A stretch of DNA of 64,000 nucleotides from positions 1 through 64,000 of the forward strand of contig JAAXGZ010000041.1 in NCBI GenBank assembly GCA_012271135.1. Reading direction: 5' to 3'. The translations under genes were made by a program, and so were the position numbers. The first letter of the stretch is position 1. Every line of letters begins with the position of its first letter. The notes below the pieces were generated by a model, which saw only the letters and a list, made by a program, of their open reading frames with translations, was not told the DNA's origin and did not search any database. Below, piece by piece: positions 9,123 through 19,768 of the stretch. Source of the DNA: Caldilineales bacterium (GTDB taxonomy: Bacteria; Chloroflexota; Anaerolineae; Caldilineales; Caldilineaceae).

Positions 9123-9992
9123 CTAGCCGGCTCGGGCGGCCCGCTTGCGCTGTAGCCGCGGATCCTTGCGCTTCCACAGGTGGTGGACGTTCTGCCGATG
9201 GAAGTTGGAAATCAGCCCGTTCATGGGAAGGGTTGATATCCCGAATTTCTCCGGCCCGTTGGCAAATGCGTCCTCAACCTTGCCGCCGCTGGCCAGGACC
9301 TCGTCCACCATCTGGTCCACGTTGTTCAGGTAGTTGATGGCCTTGTCGATGCTGCTGGTAACCTCGCCCCGCAGCAGGATCTCGCCGTGTCCCTGCACAA
9401 TCACTTCAAGGTTGAAGTCGTGCATGCGACGCAACGACAGCTTGTAGGCTTCGATGTCGCAGCGCTGATGCGTGATCAGGGGAATGTGCATCATCAGGTC
9501 GCTGGCGAACAGGACCTTCTCCTCGGGCACATAGACCATGCAGGTGTCGTTGACCGGTCCCGGCGCATGTATGACATGAACGGACTTGCTTTCTAGCCGC
9601 AACACCAGGCTGTCATCGAACACCACGCGCGGCAGCCTGACCTTGGCATCGTTGAGTTCCGGGCTGTTCTTCTTCGCATTGCGCAGGTTGCGCGCGCCGC
9701 TGCTGGCCAGGTACTGCCGGGTTTCGCGGTGTGCCAGCAGCTCGGCATTGGGAAACAGGAAGGACCCCAGCGAGTGGTCCATCGCTGCCTGGGTGTTGAT
9801 CACGTACTTGATGCCGGCTTCGCACAGTCTGTTGGTGTAGTTGACCAGCTGGCGGGTTTCCACCGGGAACAGCAATGTATCGATCAGGATGCCGCCTTCG
9901 CGGGTGACCACCAGTCCCGCGTTGACGCGGGCGTACATGGCGCTGGTAAAGGCCCAGGTTTCGTCGGAGGCACGGATCCGTTTGATGGTCAT
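9123..9992 (-). CDS. Metallo-beta-lactamase-fold protein with degenerate metal site
   Basis: The overall pattern is that of an MBL-fold hydrolase of about 289 residues: GGILIDTLLFP, then the segment that normally carries HxHxDH, then LFASDLMMH and a late VQGHGEIL. The first metal motif reads NTQAAMDHSLG, so the first two histidines are Gln and Ala while the final Asp-His pair remains. The usual second-site histidine also appears to be lost (HAPGPVNDTCMVY). The family is recognisable but catalysis is doubtful. ATG at 9992 (MTIKRIRAS) is preferred over an upstream in-frame start. It is the first gene of the minus-strand run leading to recJ. Confidence 0.75.
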   Translation of the reverse strand: MTIKRIRASDETWAFTSAMYARVNAGLVVTREGGILIDTLLFPVETRQLVNYTNRLCEAGIKYVINTQAAMDHSLGSFLFPNAELLAHRETRQYLASSGARNLRNAKKNSPELNDAKVRLPRVVFDDSLVLRLESKSVHVIHAPGPVNDTCMVYVPEEKVLFASDLMMHIPLITHQRCDIEAYKLSLRRMHDFNLEVIVQGHGEILLRGEVTSSIDKAINYLNNVDQMVDEVLASGGKVEDAFANGPEKFGISTLPMNGLISNFHRQNVHHLWKRKDPRLQRKRAARAG

Positions 9993-10346
9993 GGGTGGCG
10001 ATACCGGACGCGCTTCACGGTTGTTGTTCGATGGGCACGGGACCGAACCGGGCATCCGCCACGGTTGCCGGCGTGGGAACCCGGTCCGGCCTCGTTGCGC
10101 AAAGGCAGGAAAAAACCCTACTTCTGCCGTGTGAACGGATTGTTTAACCTGATGAGACTCAGGTGGGAACGCGCTGGACGCTGCTGCGACACCAGTCTGT
10201 GGCGAAGCATTCGCGCCGCATCACGACGTTCCACTTTGCTGCCGTTGGTTAACAAATGCCGGTTCGATCACGCGCAAAGCAGGGCAAGGTGGATTATAGA
10301 CATTTCCACCGGTTTCTCAACCACCAATTGCCGTATCCCGATCCGT
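9993..10346. other. Intergenic stretch between MBL-fold gene and aspS
   Basis: About 350 bases separate the 3' end of aspS from the start of the MBL-fold gene, both on the minus strand. I found no gene, tRNA or strong terminator hairpin here. It presumably holds the promoter of the MBL/nuclease/recJ run, but no clear -10/-35 pair stands out. Confidence 0.5.
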
Positions 10347-12140
<1,794 letters not shown>

Positions 12141-12186
12141 GGGTAGTTCCCCGGTTGTATGGGACCGCTTGGACATGAAACTGGGC

Positions 12187-12192
12187 ATTATA
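12187..12192 (-). promoter_or_regulatory. Candidate -10 box of aspS
   Basis: Read on the minus strand the bases are TATAAT, a perfect sigma-70 type -10 element. A TTGGTC about 19 bases further upstream is a weak -35 candidate. The start point would fall near 12180, giving a leader of about 40 bases before the aspS ATG. The leader is too short for a T-box, and I saw no T-box core in the region. Confidence 0.5.
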
Positions 12193-12580
12193 TAGAGAGA
12201 TTCCGGCCTGGGACCAATACGCGTCGGACTTCGATCGACTGTTCGATGATTGGTGCCGCTTGCGCGTTGCAAGTACGGAAGAGCGACTTGGTCGGTGTCC
12301 CGGTCGGCCCTGGTGGTGGCGATCACCTCGCCGCACACTCGGTACCAGGACCTGGGGACGCGCGTCCGGGCATCGCCGAGTACTTGGTATTCGCTGGCGA
12401 AGGATCAGGACGCATCGTACGGCCTTGGAACTTACAGACGCGGCGAATGGCGTTGGCACTTTCCCGCGGGTTGCAAACCACCTGGGTTGGGACATGACCG
12501 AAGCCAGCCGAGGCATGGCCACGGGAAATCGGTTCGGGACCTTTTCTGGTCGCCCGGGTTGGGGCTCCGAGCCGGGACGA
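12193..12580. other. Divergent intergenic region between aspS and SNF2 helicase
   Basis: This is the middle of a 544-base gap between divergently transcribed genes. Apart from the candidate promoters at its two edges I see no gene. The short open frames overlapping it lack motifs and cross the promoter elements. Any operators for the two divergent transcripts would lie here, but no inverted repeat stood out. Confidence 0.5.
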
Positions 12581-12589
12581 TGCTATACT
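12581..12589 (+). promoter_or_regulatory. Extended -10 promoter of the SNF2 helicase gene
   Basis: The bases TGCTATACT form an extended -10 element (TGn plus TATACT). A TTGGGG about 19 bases upstream is a poor -35, which an extended -10 can tolerate. Transcription would begin near 12596, giving a leader of about 90 bases that opens with the hairpin at 12599-12619. Confidence 0.5.
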
Positions 12590-12598
12590 GCGCGGTTG

Positions 12599-12619
12599 CC
12601 CTCGGACCATGACCGAGGG
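12599..12619 (+). promoter_or_regulatory. Stem-loop at the 5' end of the SNF2 mRNA leader
   Basis: CCCTCGG at 12599-12605 pairs perfectly with CCGAGGG at 12613-12619 around a seven-base loop, ACCATGA. It starts a few bases after the inferred transcription start, so it would be a 5'-terminal hairpin. Such structures can stabilise mRNA or bind a regulator. There is no T-run, so it is not an intrinsic terminator. Confidence 0.4.
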
Positions 12620-12684
12620 TGGATTTGCCTGTTTGGTGACCCGGTGCCGCCGGTCAGCAGAGTCAGACAACGGTCGCGGTCTCC

Positions 12685-15600
12685 ATGCCCTCCACCCTTC
12701 ATGCCACGTGGATTGCCGCTTCGCAGGGCGAGTCGGCGTGCCTGTTTTTGTGGGCTGAATCTCCCCCCGCCGTCAGGCAGGAACCCAACCGTACGGATCG
12801 GAGTTCCCGCGCGCCGGCGCGCAAGAGCCGCAACCGGGGTTCCCGGGTTCCGGTTCATCCGGGATTGGTGGCGCCCGCCGTGCTGCGCCATAGGCTCCGC
12901 AGCCTTCTGGCCGATATTGTGCAGAGCGACTTGCCCTTGGCCAGGAGGACGGCGCATCTGCCTGTACCGGACAATGGCGTCCGGTCTCACAATCTGTACG
13001 CCCCGGACATGCAGGATTTCCGCGTCCTAGGCCTGGACCTGGCCATCGGTCCGGCGCTCAGGGTTTTGAACGGACTTCTCGGTTTCGCCGCCGGTTCGTC
13101 CTTCGGTGGGCACGACATGGAGCAGGCCGGCGCGGCGCTCAACCGGTACTTCGTGCCCGGGTCGGATCTGCGCTATTGGGGTCAGGCCGCCGAGTATGCC
13201 TTGGCCTTGGTTCGGGCCGGGCGGGCAGTGCCGTTCCTGCAAGCGGTCCAGGGGGGGTGGCAGGTGCAATGGAGCCCGTGGCAGTACGGCCGCGAACCGG
13301 ACCTGGGATTCCAGGAGATTGCCAGGTGCATGCCGGGGGTAAATCTATCCTTTGTCGACAATGTGGCCGGGGACCGGGATCCGGCATCGCTTTTGAACAG
13401 TTTCGTCAATGCGGTGGTGCATGAATGCATGGCGGTGGCGGCGGCGGCCGTGGGATCGGACGACAGGTTCCGGCAGGTGTCCGGTTCCCCCCGGTCGGGA
13501 TCGGTGGAAGCGCAGGAGCAGTGGTGTCGGCTCTTGGTCGACGGGGTCGTGGAAGCCGAACCGGAACAGCGACGACAAATGCAGGGGGAGTGGCAGGAGT
13601 GGATGTCCAGGGCGTTCGGCAGCCAACCCGGCGACATCGCGGTGGCCTTTGAACTTCTGGACCCGCAGGCCACGGGCCACGCGGACGCGGACGGGCCGTG
13701 GCGGTTGCAGGTCGCATTGGCCACGGACGACATGGTGGGTTCATCCTATGCCTGGAATGACGGCCTAGCGGGAAGCCGGAACGGGGTTGGCGGAGATCGG
13801 CTCAATGTTGGATTCGGTTCCCATGGCGATCTCTGTATCCATACGGCGGCAGCGGATCCCGATCCCCTGATTGGAGCCCGCTTGATTGCAGGGCTGCGCG
13901 CAGCCAGTCGGCATAGTCCCTGCGTGCAGCCCTTGGTGCGGCAGCCCGGCCTCCAGGCAATTGAACTGAGTCGGGAAGAGGCCTATCAGTTTCTGACCAA
14001 GGATGCGCCTGCGCTGATGGGCGCGGGCTTCCATGTCCATCTTCCGGTGTGGTGGACCGACGCCGAGCGGGGCCGCCTTCAGGTGCGCCTGGATGTGCGG
14101 GAGGTCAACGAGGATGGCGAACTGTCCGAACAAGAGGCATTCGGAGAATACGAAGTCGGATATGCCTTGAGCGTGGACGGCGACCCGCTGGACGACATCA
14201 GCCTGAGCCAAATTGCCATGGCTGGTTCGCCTCTGGTGTACATGAACGAACAATGGCTGCAGATCAATCAGGGTCAGATTAGGGCAGCGCGGCATCTTTT
14301 GGCCACGCGGGAGACAGCCCGCCGCGTGGGTCTTTTGCAGGCCCTGCAAATCATGCAGGAGCAAGCCGACGACGAGCATGGGCCAACACGGAACACGAGC
14401 CGTTACGCCCGTTTTGGAAGCGGTTACCGGGAGTTTCAGGCCCTGGAGGTCTCGGGGGTAACGGTACCTGACCGGTTGCGCACCATTTGGCAGCGCATCC
14501 GGTCCGTGGCGCGGGAAGAGGAACGGTTTGAACCGCCGGGTTTCGTTGGCACGCTGCGTCCCTATCAGCGGCGCGGCCTCGCCTGGTTGTGGTACCTACA
14601 CCAAATCGGATTGGGTGCCTGTCTGGCCGATGACATGGGTTTGGGCAAGACCATTCAGGCCATCGCGCTGTTTCTGGAGCAGGAACGGACTCCGTCGCCG
14701 GAAGGCCGCAGACCGAGGCTGCTCATCTGTCCGACCAGTGTTCTGCGCAACTGGAAACGGGAACTGCAACGCTTTGCCCCGGGCCTGCGGGTCATGCTCC
14801 ACCATGGTGGCGGACGGGCCCGGCGGACGGACCTGTACGCAAGGGTGCGGGAAACGGATGTGGTGTTGACCAGCTATGGCACGGCGCGTGTGGACCAGGC
14901 GGTGCTGGGCTGCATCCAATGGCATACCGTGATGCTCGATGAGGCCCAGAACATCAAGAATCCGTCCGCCAAGCAGACCATGGCCGTGCGCAGCCTGCGC
15001 TGCCGGCACCGGTTTGCCCTGACTGGTACGCCAATCGAAAACCGGCTATTGGAAGTTTGGAGCATCCTGGATTTCCTGAACGGAGCGTTTCTGGGATCCC
15101 AGCAAGACTTCAAGCGCCGCTTCATTCAGCCCATCGAAGGCGAAAGCAACGGAGAAAAACTGGGTCAGTTGCAGCGGATTGTCCAGCCGTTCGTTCTCCG
15201 TCGGCTGAAGTCGGATCCCGAGGTAATTTCCGACCTGCCCGAGAAACAGGAGATCGACGTGATCTGCGACCTGTCGTCCGAGCAGACGGATCAGTACGCC
15301 CGCGCCGTGGAGGCAGCCCTGCCGCACATCCGCGAGCTGGACGGCATGCGGAGGCGCGGTTCGATCCTGGCCCTCATGACACAACTGCGCAAGATCGCCA
15401 ACCATCCGGCCCTGCTGGACGAGGACGAGATCCTTTCGGACAATCCGGAGTACGGGGGGCGCAGCGGCAAGTTGGATCGCTTTACGGAAATGCTGACGGA
15501 GTCGCTTGACGGCCGGAACAAGGTGCTGGTGTTCACCACCTTCGTTCGCATGGGGCAAATTCTTCAGGCCCACATCGCGCGGCGCCTGGGCTTGACGCCC

Positions 15601-16014
15601 GAGTTCATCAGCGGCCGCGTACCGCACGGAGCACGACAGCAGATGGTGGACCGCTTCCAGGAGGGCGGGCAGTCCTGTCCAGTGCTCGTCCTGAGTGTAA
15701 GAACCGGAGGTGTGGGCATCAACCTGACGGCTGCCAATCAGGTGTACCACTTCGATCGGTGGTGGAATCCCGCGGTCGAGGACCAGGCGACCGACCGTGC
15801 CCACCGGATTGGACAAACCAGGCGCGTACAGGTGTTTAGGTACATCATGGCTGGGACGGTCGAGGAACACGTGGACCGCTTGATTCGGCAGAAAGGACAG
15901 CTGGCACGCGATATCCTGGGCACAGGCGCGGAATGGTTGACCGAACTGTCCAATGACCAGTTGTACGAATTGCTGACGTTGCGCCATCCGGATTCACCGC
16001 AGGCTTTGCGATGA
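12685..16014 (+). CDS. SNF2-family DNA-dependent ATPase (bacterial helicase-associated type)
   Basis: This large Swi2/Snf2 translocase has 1,109 residues. The first ~600 form the bacterial SNF2-associated domain, whose usual start (a short Leu-His-x-x-Trp stretch) is seen as STLHATWIAA, supporting ATG at 12685. The ATPase follows: Walker A DDMGLGKTIQAIAL near residue 650, Walker B-type DEAQNIKN near 752, then LTGTPIENRLLEVW. The C-terminal lobe has VFTTFVRMGQ, LSVRTGGVGINLTAANQV and DRAHRIGQTRRV. These proteins remodel DNA-protein complexes. The gene overlaps the next by four bases (ATGA), and that partner is the usual SWIM-domain companion. Confidence 0.93.
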   Translation: MPSTLHATWIAASQGESACLFLWAESPPAVRQEPNRTDRSSRAPARKSRNRGSRVPVHPGLVAPAVLRHRLRSLLADIVQSDLPLARRTAHLPVPDNGVRSHNLYAPDMQDFRVLGLDLAIGPALRVLNGLLGFAAGSSFGGHDMEQAGAALNRYFVPGSDLRYWGQAAEYALALVRAGRAVPFLQAVQGGWQVQWSPWQYGREPDLGFQEIARCMPGVNLSFVDNVAGDRDPASLLNSFVNAVVHECMAVAAAAVGSDDRFRQVSGSPRSGSVEAQEQWCRLLVDGVVEAEPEQRRQMQGEWQEWMSRAFGSQPGDIAVAFELLDPQATGHADADGPWRLQVALATDDMVGSSYAWNDGLAGSRNGVGGDRLNVGFGSHGDLCIHTAAADPDPLIGARLIAGLRAASRHSPCVQPLVRQPGLQAIELSREEAYQFLTKDAPALMGAGFHVHLPVWWTDAERGRLQVRLDVREVNEDGELSEQEAFGEYEVGYALSVDGDPLDDISLSQIAMAGSPLVYMNEQWLQINQGQIRAARHLLATRETARRVGLLQALQIMQEQADDEHGPTRNTSRYARFGSGYREFQALEVSGVTVPDRLRTIWQRIRSVAREEERFEPPGFVGTLRPYQRRGLAWLWYLHQIGLGACLADDMGLGKTIQAIALFLEQERTPSPEGRRPRLLICPTSVLRNWKRELQRFAPGLRVMLHHGGGRARRTDLYARVRETDVVLTSYGTARVDQAVLGCIQWHTVMLDEAQNIKNPSAKQTMAVRSLRCRHRFALTGTPIENRLLEVWSILDFLNGAFLGSQQDFKRRFIQPIEGESNGEKLGQLQRIVQPFVLRRLKSDPEVISDLPEKQEIDVICDLSSEQTDQYARAVEAALPHIRELDGMRRRGSILALMTQLRKIANHPALLDEDEILSDNPEYGGRSGKLDRFTEMLTESLDGRNKVLVFTTFVRMGQILQAHIARRLGLTPEFISGRVPHGARQQMVDRFQEGGQSCPVLVLSVRTGGVGINLTAANQVYHFDRWWNPAVEDQATDRAHRIGQTRRVQVFRYIMAGTVEEHVDRLIRQKGQLARDILGTGAEWLTELSNDQLYELLTLRHPDSPQALR

Positions 16015-16802
16015 ACGCCGATTCCCTTGACGAAGTTGTGGATCCGGTGTCCGGCAGTCCGGCGGAGTGGCACGAGCGGTGGGAAGATGCCCTGTTTGCC
16101 GACAACCCGCGCTTACGCGACTTTGCCAGGCAATGTGCGGCCACAGTCGAAATTATGTCCCTGGACATGCGCGGCAACCGGATTGTGGCAACGGTGCGAC
16201 ACCAGTCCCAGAGACGGATAACAGTCACAGTGGGGTTGCCCCGATACCCAGTGGCGGACTGGTACCGGTCGCTTAACGCGGACGCAGACCGTATTCTGGA
16301 AGCCAACCGACGTGTCGGGCAACGGATGTCAGCGGAACTCTTGGGTCTTTTGGCAGACAGCGGGAGGGGGCTCTGGCCCTCCGGCATGGCGGAGATTCAG
16401 CTCAACGTGGCTCCGCATTCGGAGCAGACACCCTGCCCTTGGTGCATGGCCGTTCTGGTCGAGTGGGGTTGGCTGCTGGAACAGGATCCCCTTGTTCTTT
16501 TCCAACTGCGAGGATTGCACAAGGACGACTTGGCCGGGCTCATGGCACACCTCGAACTGGTGCGGTCTGGGCACCAACACACAGGGGGAACGGCCACCTC
16601 CGTGTACACAGCGGACTTTCACGACCGTTTTTGGGGGGACGTGCGCGCCATTCGCTCATTGCGCCGGCATTTGGAGGATGGGCAAAACCCCCGTGCGCCA
16701 GCCTATCGGCTCGGGCCGCTACCCGGCACGGACGAATCCGGGAACGGCGACCTGGCATTGTTGATCGAGGCAATTTACGCCCGGGCTCGGCAATCGGATT
16801 GA
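16011..16802 (+). CDS. SWIM-like companion protein of the SNF2 helicase
   Basis: This 263-residue protein is translationally coupled to the SNF2 gene by an ATGA overlap. Many bacteria encode a SWIM zinc-finger protein beside this helicase. Here the matching region reads PHSEQTPCPWCMAVLVEW and continues into LLEQDPLVLFQLRG, the element normally following a SWIM finger. The canonical CxC...CxH ligand set is not complete: only two cysteines in a CPWC arrangement and an upstream His remain. The assignment therefore rests on position and the DPxxLFxLRG signature. It probably assists the helicase; zinc binding is uncertain. Confidence 0.65.
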   Translation: MNADSLDEVVDPVSGSPAEWHERWEDALFADNPRLRDFARQCAATVEIMSLDMRGNRIVATVRHQSQRRITVTVGLPRYPVADWYRSLNADADRILEANRRVGQRMSAELLGLLADSGRGLWPSGMAEIQLNVAPHSEQTPCPWCMAVLVEWGWLLEQDPLVLFQLRGLHKDDLAGLMAHLELVRSGHQHTGGTATSVYTADFHDRFWGDVRAIRSLRRHLEDGQNPRAPAYRLGPLPGTDESGNGDLALLIEAIYARARQSD

Positions 16803-16821
16803 CAGGCCGACGCCGGAGTGT

Positions 16822-17787
16822 CTATTTCCACAACCGTTTGAGGCGGCGACGACACCAGCCGCCCAGGAGGAGGAGTCCGGCAAACGGGATCCACTCCCGG
16901 TGGTGAACCCCCTGCCAGGGCGCGCGCTTGGCGGTCGGCGCTTCCTCGGGTCGTCCCAGCAAGAGAAAACAGAGGCGTAGCAACAGGTCGTACAGGTGGG
17001 GCGCCCACACCGACAGCTTGACCAGGATGAAGTTCAATGGGGTGAAGTACACCTCCCGGTCCTGCTTTTGGACCGAGTGCACCAGTTGCCGGGCCACTTG
17101 TTCGGGCGAGGAGTCGAGGAAGGACAGACGGCCCCGATCCTCGGCATTGAGGGCATCAGGGGGTGCCTGCCCCGCCCCTGCCCGAAAAAAGTTCGTGCGG
17201 GTCGGCCCCAACACGGCCAACATCACGTGAATGTTGTCGCTGTGCAGTTCCGCCCGGGCCGCAATCGTGGCGGCCCGCAGCGCAAACTTGGAAGCGCAGT
17301 AGATGGGGGAGGCCGCAAAGATGCTGCGATATCGGGGCACCGCCATGTACGAGACGATGCTGCCGATGTTCACGATGTGGCCGCCGCCCCGCCGCCGCAT
17401 GTGGGGCACCGCGGCGCGCAGGCAGCGGATGGCACCGAACAGGTTGACATCCATTACATGGAACATGTCGTCGTCCGACGTGTCCGCCAGGGACGTGTAC
17501 GAACCCAGGCCGGCGTTGTTCACGAGGATGTCGATTCCGCCAAGGTGTTCGGTCGCCGACCGCATCAACTCATCGACCTGGTCGGTCCTGGTCACATCGG
17601 CGACCACAGCCATTGTCTCCACGGCATGTTCCGCCGCGAGCCGCGCCGCCAGTGCTTCGATGTCTTCCTGAGTGCGGGCTGCCAGGACCACGTGGCATCC
17701 CCTGGAAGCAAATGCCTCCGCCACCGCCGCCCCCACCCCGCGGCTGGCCCCTGTGACAACGACAATCGATCCGCCCAGCTTCTGCAT
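16822..17787 (-). CDS. Short-chain dehydrogenase/reductase with C-terminal membrane anchor
   Basis: This is a classical SDR of 321 residues. The Rossmann nucleotide-binding motif VTGASRGVG lies at the N-terminus, ILVNNAGLGSY follows, and the catalytic tyrosine/lysine pair appears as YCASKFAL with an upstream serine in NIGSIVSYM. The length and the WIPFAGLLLLGGW segment near the C-terminus, followed by a basic tail (RRRLKRLWK), suggest a membrane-associated subgroup acting on lipid-like substrates, as in 3-ketosphinganine-reductase-like SDRs. That substrate is only inferred. The gene is convergent with the SNF2/SWIM pair, separated by 19 bases. Confidence 0.85.
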   Translation of the reverse strand: MQKLGGSIVVVTGASRGVGAAVAEAFASRGCHVVLAARTQEDIEALAARLAAEHAVETMAVVADVTRTDQVDELMRSATEHLGGIDILVNNAGLGSYTSLADTSDDDMFHVMDVNLFGAIRCLRAAVPHMRRRGGGHIVNIGSIVSYMAVPRYRSIFAASPIYCASKFALRAATIAARAELHSDNIHVMLAVLGPTRTNFFRAGAGQAPPDALNAEDRGRLSFLDSSPEQVARQLVHSVQKQDREVYFTPLNFILVKLSVWAPHLYDLLLRLCFLLLGRPEEAPTAKRAPWQGVHHREWIPFAGLLLLGGWCRRRLKRLWK

Positions 17788-17939
17788 TGTGCCTTTTGCC
17801 CTTTGGCTTGGTAGGGGAGTTGCTCAATCGTACAACCGTTGTGTTTAAACTTCTGCGCGAAGTCCGATGGACCTGCTGCCAGTTGGGGAAACCCGCCCCG
17901 GCAACCGTTGCAAAAATGGTTGACGTTGGCGGCACGGAC

Positions 17940-18560
17940 CGCCGTCCCAACAGTACAAGGCGGCTCCGTCCTGGAAGTGCACCGGGGAACAGCGAACGGG
18001 CCACGCACAGCTGGCAGCCCGAAGAGCTCGTCGCTGCCGCCTCCCGCCCGTCCCGGAGCCACTCCTGATCGCTGGCATGGCCGTTCTTCGCCAGCTGCGG
18101 CTGCTGGCGCCCGAGCCGCTTGGAACCGAAGCAGAGCCGCACCCCTCCCGCCCATGCGGCCTCCACGTACTCGAACCCGAACCGGGTCACGCGCGCCCGA
18201 GGCTCCACCACGATCGTCCCCACCGTGGGATCCGCGACCAGCCGCCGCCATCGACGACGGTGGCCCTCCAGACCAGAACCGATCGCCTTGACCGCCTCGT
18301 CGGGCCGGCAGCCCGGTGGCGTGGTCCACGCCACGACCCGGCCCACCGGCCGGTCCCGTTCAGCCTGCCGGTCCGCGGACGAAACCCGCGCGTACACCAC
18401 ACCACGCCCGTCGTTGGCCGGAGGCACCACCATATGGCAACGCCCCGTTGGGCAGTTGTTCCATCGGAAGCTCAGGGGGCAACTTCCCGGCACGGTGCCT
18501 GCGGGACGTGGTGGACTTGCCAAAACCGTAAAGGCAACCCCATGCAGTGAGAGCGATGTG
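17940..18560 (-). pseudogene. Decayed IS607-type serine transposase (TnpA)
   Basis: The clear core is a serine-recombinase domain: VVYARVSSADRQ with the catalytic Ser codon near 18380, then GSGLEGHRRRWRRLVADP, TIVVEPRARVTRFG and EYVEAAWAGG. The order and spacing match IS607-family TnpA. The N-terminal MerR-like helix-turn-helix is split between frames (HGVAFTVL in one, KLPPELPMEQLPNG in another), and the C-terminal part after EYVEAA continues only in shifted frames. At least two frameshifts are therefore present and no functional product is expected. No tnpB follows it. The boundaries given are approximate. Confidence 0.75.
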
Positions 18561-19040
18561 ACGACCAACCATATCCATGGCAACTATATTAGAATAAATA
18601 ATCATTATTTTATAGTCCTGGCCAGGTTAGGTCAAGCCAAGCCGGGGACGAAAAACGGTTAAGGACAAAAAATGCATGGCGGCGACCCTGTATCGACAAC
18701 GAAACCGAAACCGGAGGGCGACCATGGTTCTTCTGTTCGCATTCCATCCCTGCGCAGATTGCATTGGCAAGCATCTGCTCCATCTACATTCCAGTCAAGT
18801 CAAGGGCCTTGCTGTGGCCAACCCGCCGACCAGATGCTCCAATCCGTAGTATTGTGCGCGGATTGGAGCTTAACTGCCTCTGACGGCTTCGGGAACCGGG
18901 TGTGGCCTGCCTAGCCGCGTAAATGGCAATGCAACGACCAAAGGATGTCAATTCCGGTGTCTAGGGCGCCTTTCCTGCACAATATGTCTTGGGGCGCCGA
19001 GCCGTACACAACTGGGAACCTGGCAGGAACGGAATCCGTA
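18561..19040. other. Intergenic region with AT-rich island and inverted repeat
   Basis: This stretch lies between the dead transposase and the disulfide-bond operon. It includes a markedly AT-rich island at about 18585-18620, centred on the palindrome AATAATCATTATT, and the 11-base inverted repeat listed separately. I saw no gene. It presumably holds the promoter of the downstream operon and one end of the old insertion. Confidence 0.5.
18836..18869. repeat. 11-bp perfect inverted repeat with 12-base loop
   Basis: GCTCCAATCCG at 18836-18846 is the exact reverse complement of CGGATTGGAGC at 18859-18869. There is no T-run on either strand, so it is not a standard intrinsic terminator. It could be a regulator site for the downstream operon, an RNA hairpin or a remnant of the mobile element. 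Confidence 0.6.
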
Positions 19041-19718
19041 ATGAAGGGAAAGAACCGCATTGGTCTATGGATCATCGGTGTGGCCTCGATCGTGGTGGTC
19101 GGCATCATTGTGTTGGTGGTGGTCACCAGCCGCACGCCGGTGTCGTCCGAGGCACACGCCAACATTCCGACGGAGTGGATCAACGGCAACGAACTGGGGA
19201 GTCCCGACGCCCCGGTGGTCATGGTGGCCTACGAAGACTTCCTGTGTCCCCATTGCGGCGAGTTCAACCGGAATGCGAAAGCCCGACTGATCGAGGATTT
19301 CATCGAGGCCGGTGACCTGCGCCTCGTCTACAAGTTTTTCCCGCTTGACATCTTTGCCCCGGCCTCGTACAACGCGGCGCGGGCCGGCCAGTGCATCATC
19401 GACCTGTCCGACGATCCCAACGGATTCTGGCAGTACCACGACACCCTGTTCTTCGGAGAACGGGGAGCGTCCCGTTACGAAGTCGAAAACCTGACTGCCC
19501 TGGCTCGCAACGCGGGCGTCAACGAGCGGGATTTCGTCGAGTGTTTCGGATTGGTCGCAACGCAGGACAAGGTGGATCAGTCGGTCCGGGCCGGAGTGGC
19601 CGATGGAGCCCAAGGCACCCCGCACATCCTGATTAACGATGACGTATTTGCCGGCAACGCGGCCAACTACGATGCCATTCGCGCCGCCGTCAATGCCGCC
19701 CTGGTTGCCATCGAATAG
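19041..19718 (+). CDS. Membrane-anchored DsbA-like thiol oxidoreductase
   Basis: This 225-residue thioredoxin-fold protein (Thioredoxin_4/DsbA-like, as in BdbD) oxidises cysteine pairs in exported proteins. An N-terminal transmembrane segment (IGVASIVVVGIIVLVVV) anchors it outside the cytoplasm. The active site is DFLCPHCGEF with cysteines at residues 69 and 72, and the cis-proline loop is GTPHILI. ATG at 19041 puts the membrane segment at the N-terminus; an upstream in-frame start at 18945 adds a non-signal-like stretch. It is the first gene of an operon with the DsbB-cytochrome c fusion, its likely re-oxidant. Confidence 0.92.
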   Translation: MKGKNRIGLWIIGVASIVVVGIIVLVVVTSRTPVSSEAHANIPTEWINGNELGSPDAPVVMVAYEDFLCPHCGEFNRNAKARLIEDFIEAGDLRLVYKFFPLDIFAPASYNAARAGQCIIDLSDDPNGFWQYHDTLFFGERGASRYEVENLTALARNAGVNERDFVECFGLVATQDKVDQSVRAGVADGAQGTPHILINDDVFAGNAANYDAIRAAVNAALVAIE

Positions 19719-19768
19719 CCCCACGCCCGATTTGAGGACACGCCGGGCCGGAGTGTCACCCCCCCGCC

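Noticed and set aside
12141-12684. T-box riboswitch in front of aspS
   Set aside because: The conserved T-box core is not present and the inferred leader is only about 40 bases.
17592-18329. Intact gene in another frame over the transposase remnant
   Set aside because: The translation is Gly/Arg/Ala-rich without motifs, while the neighbouring frame shows the serine-recombinase core.
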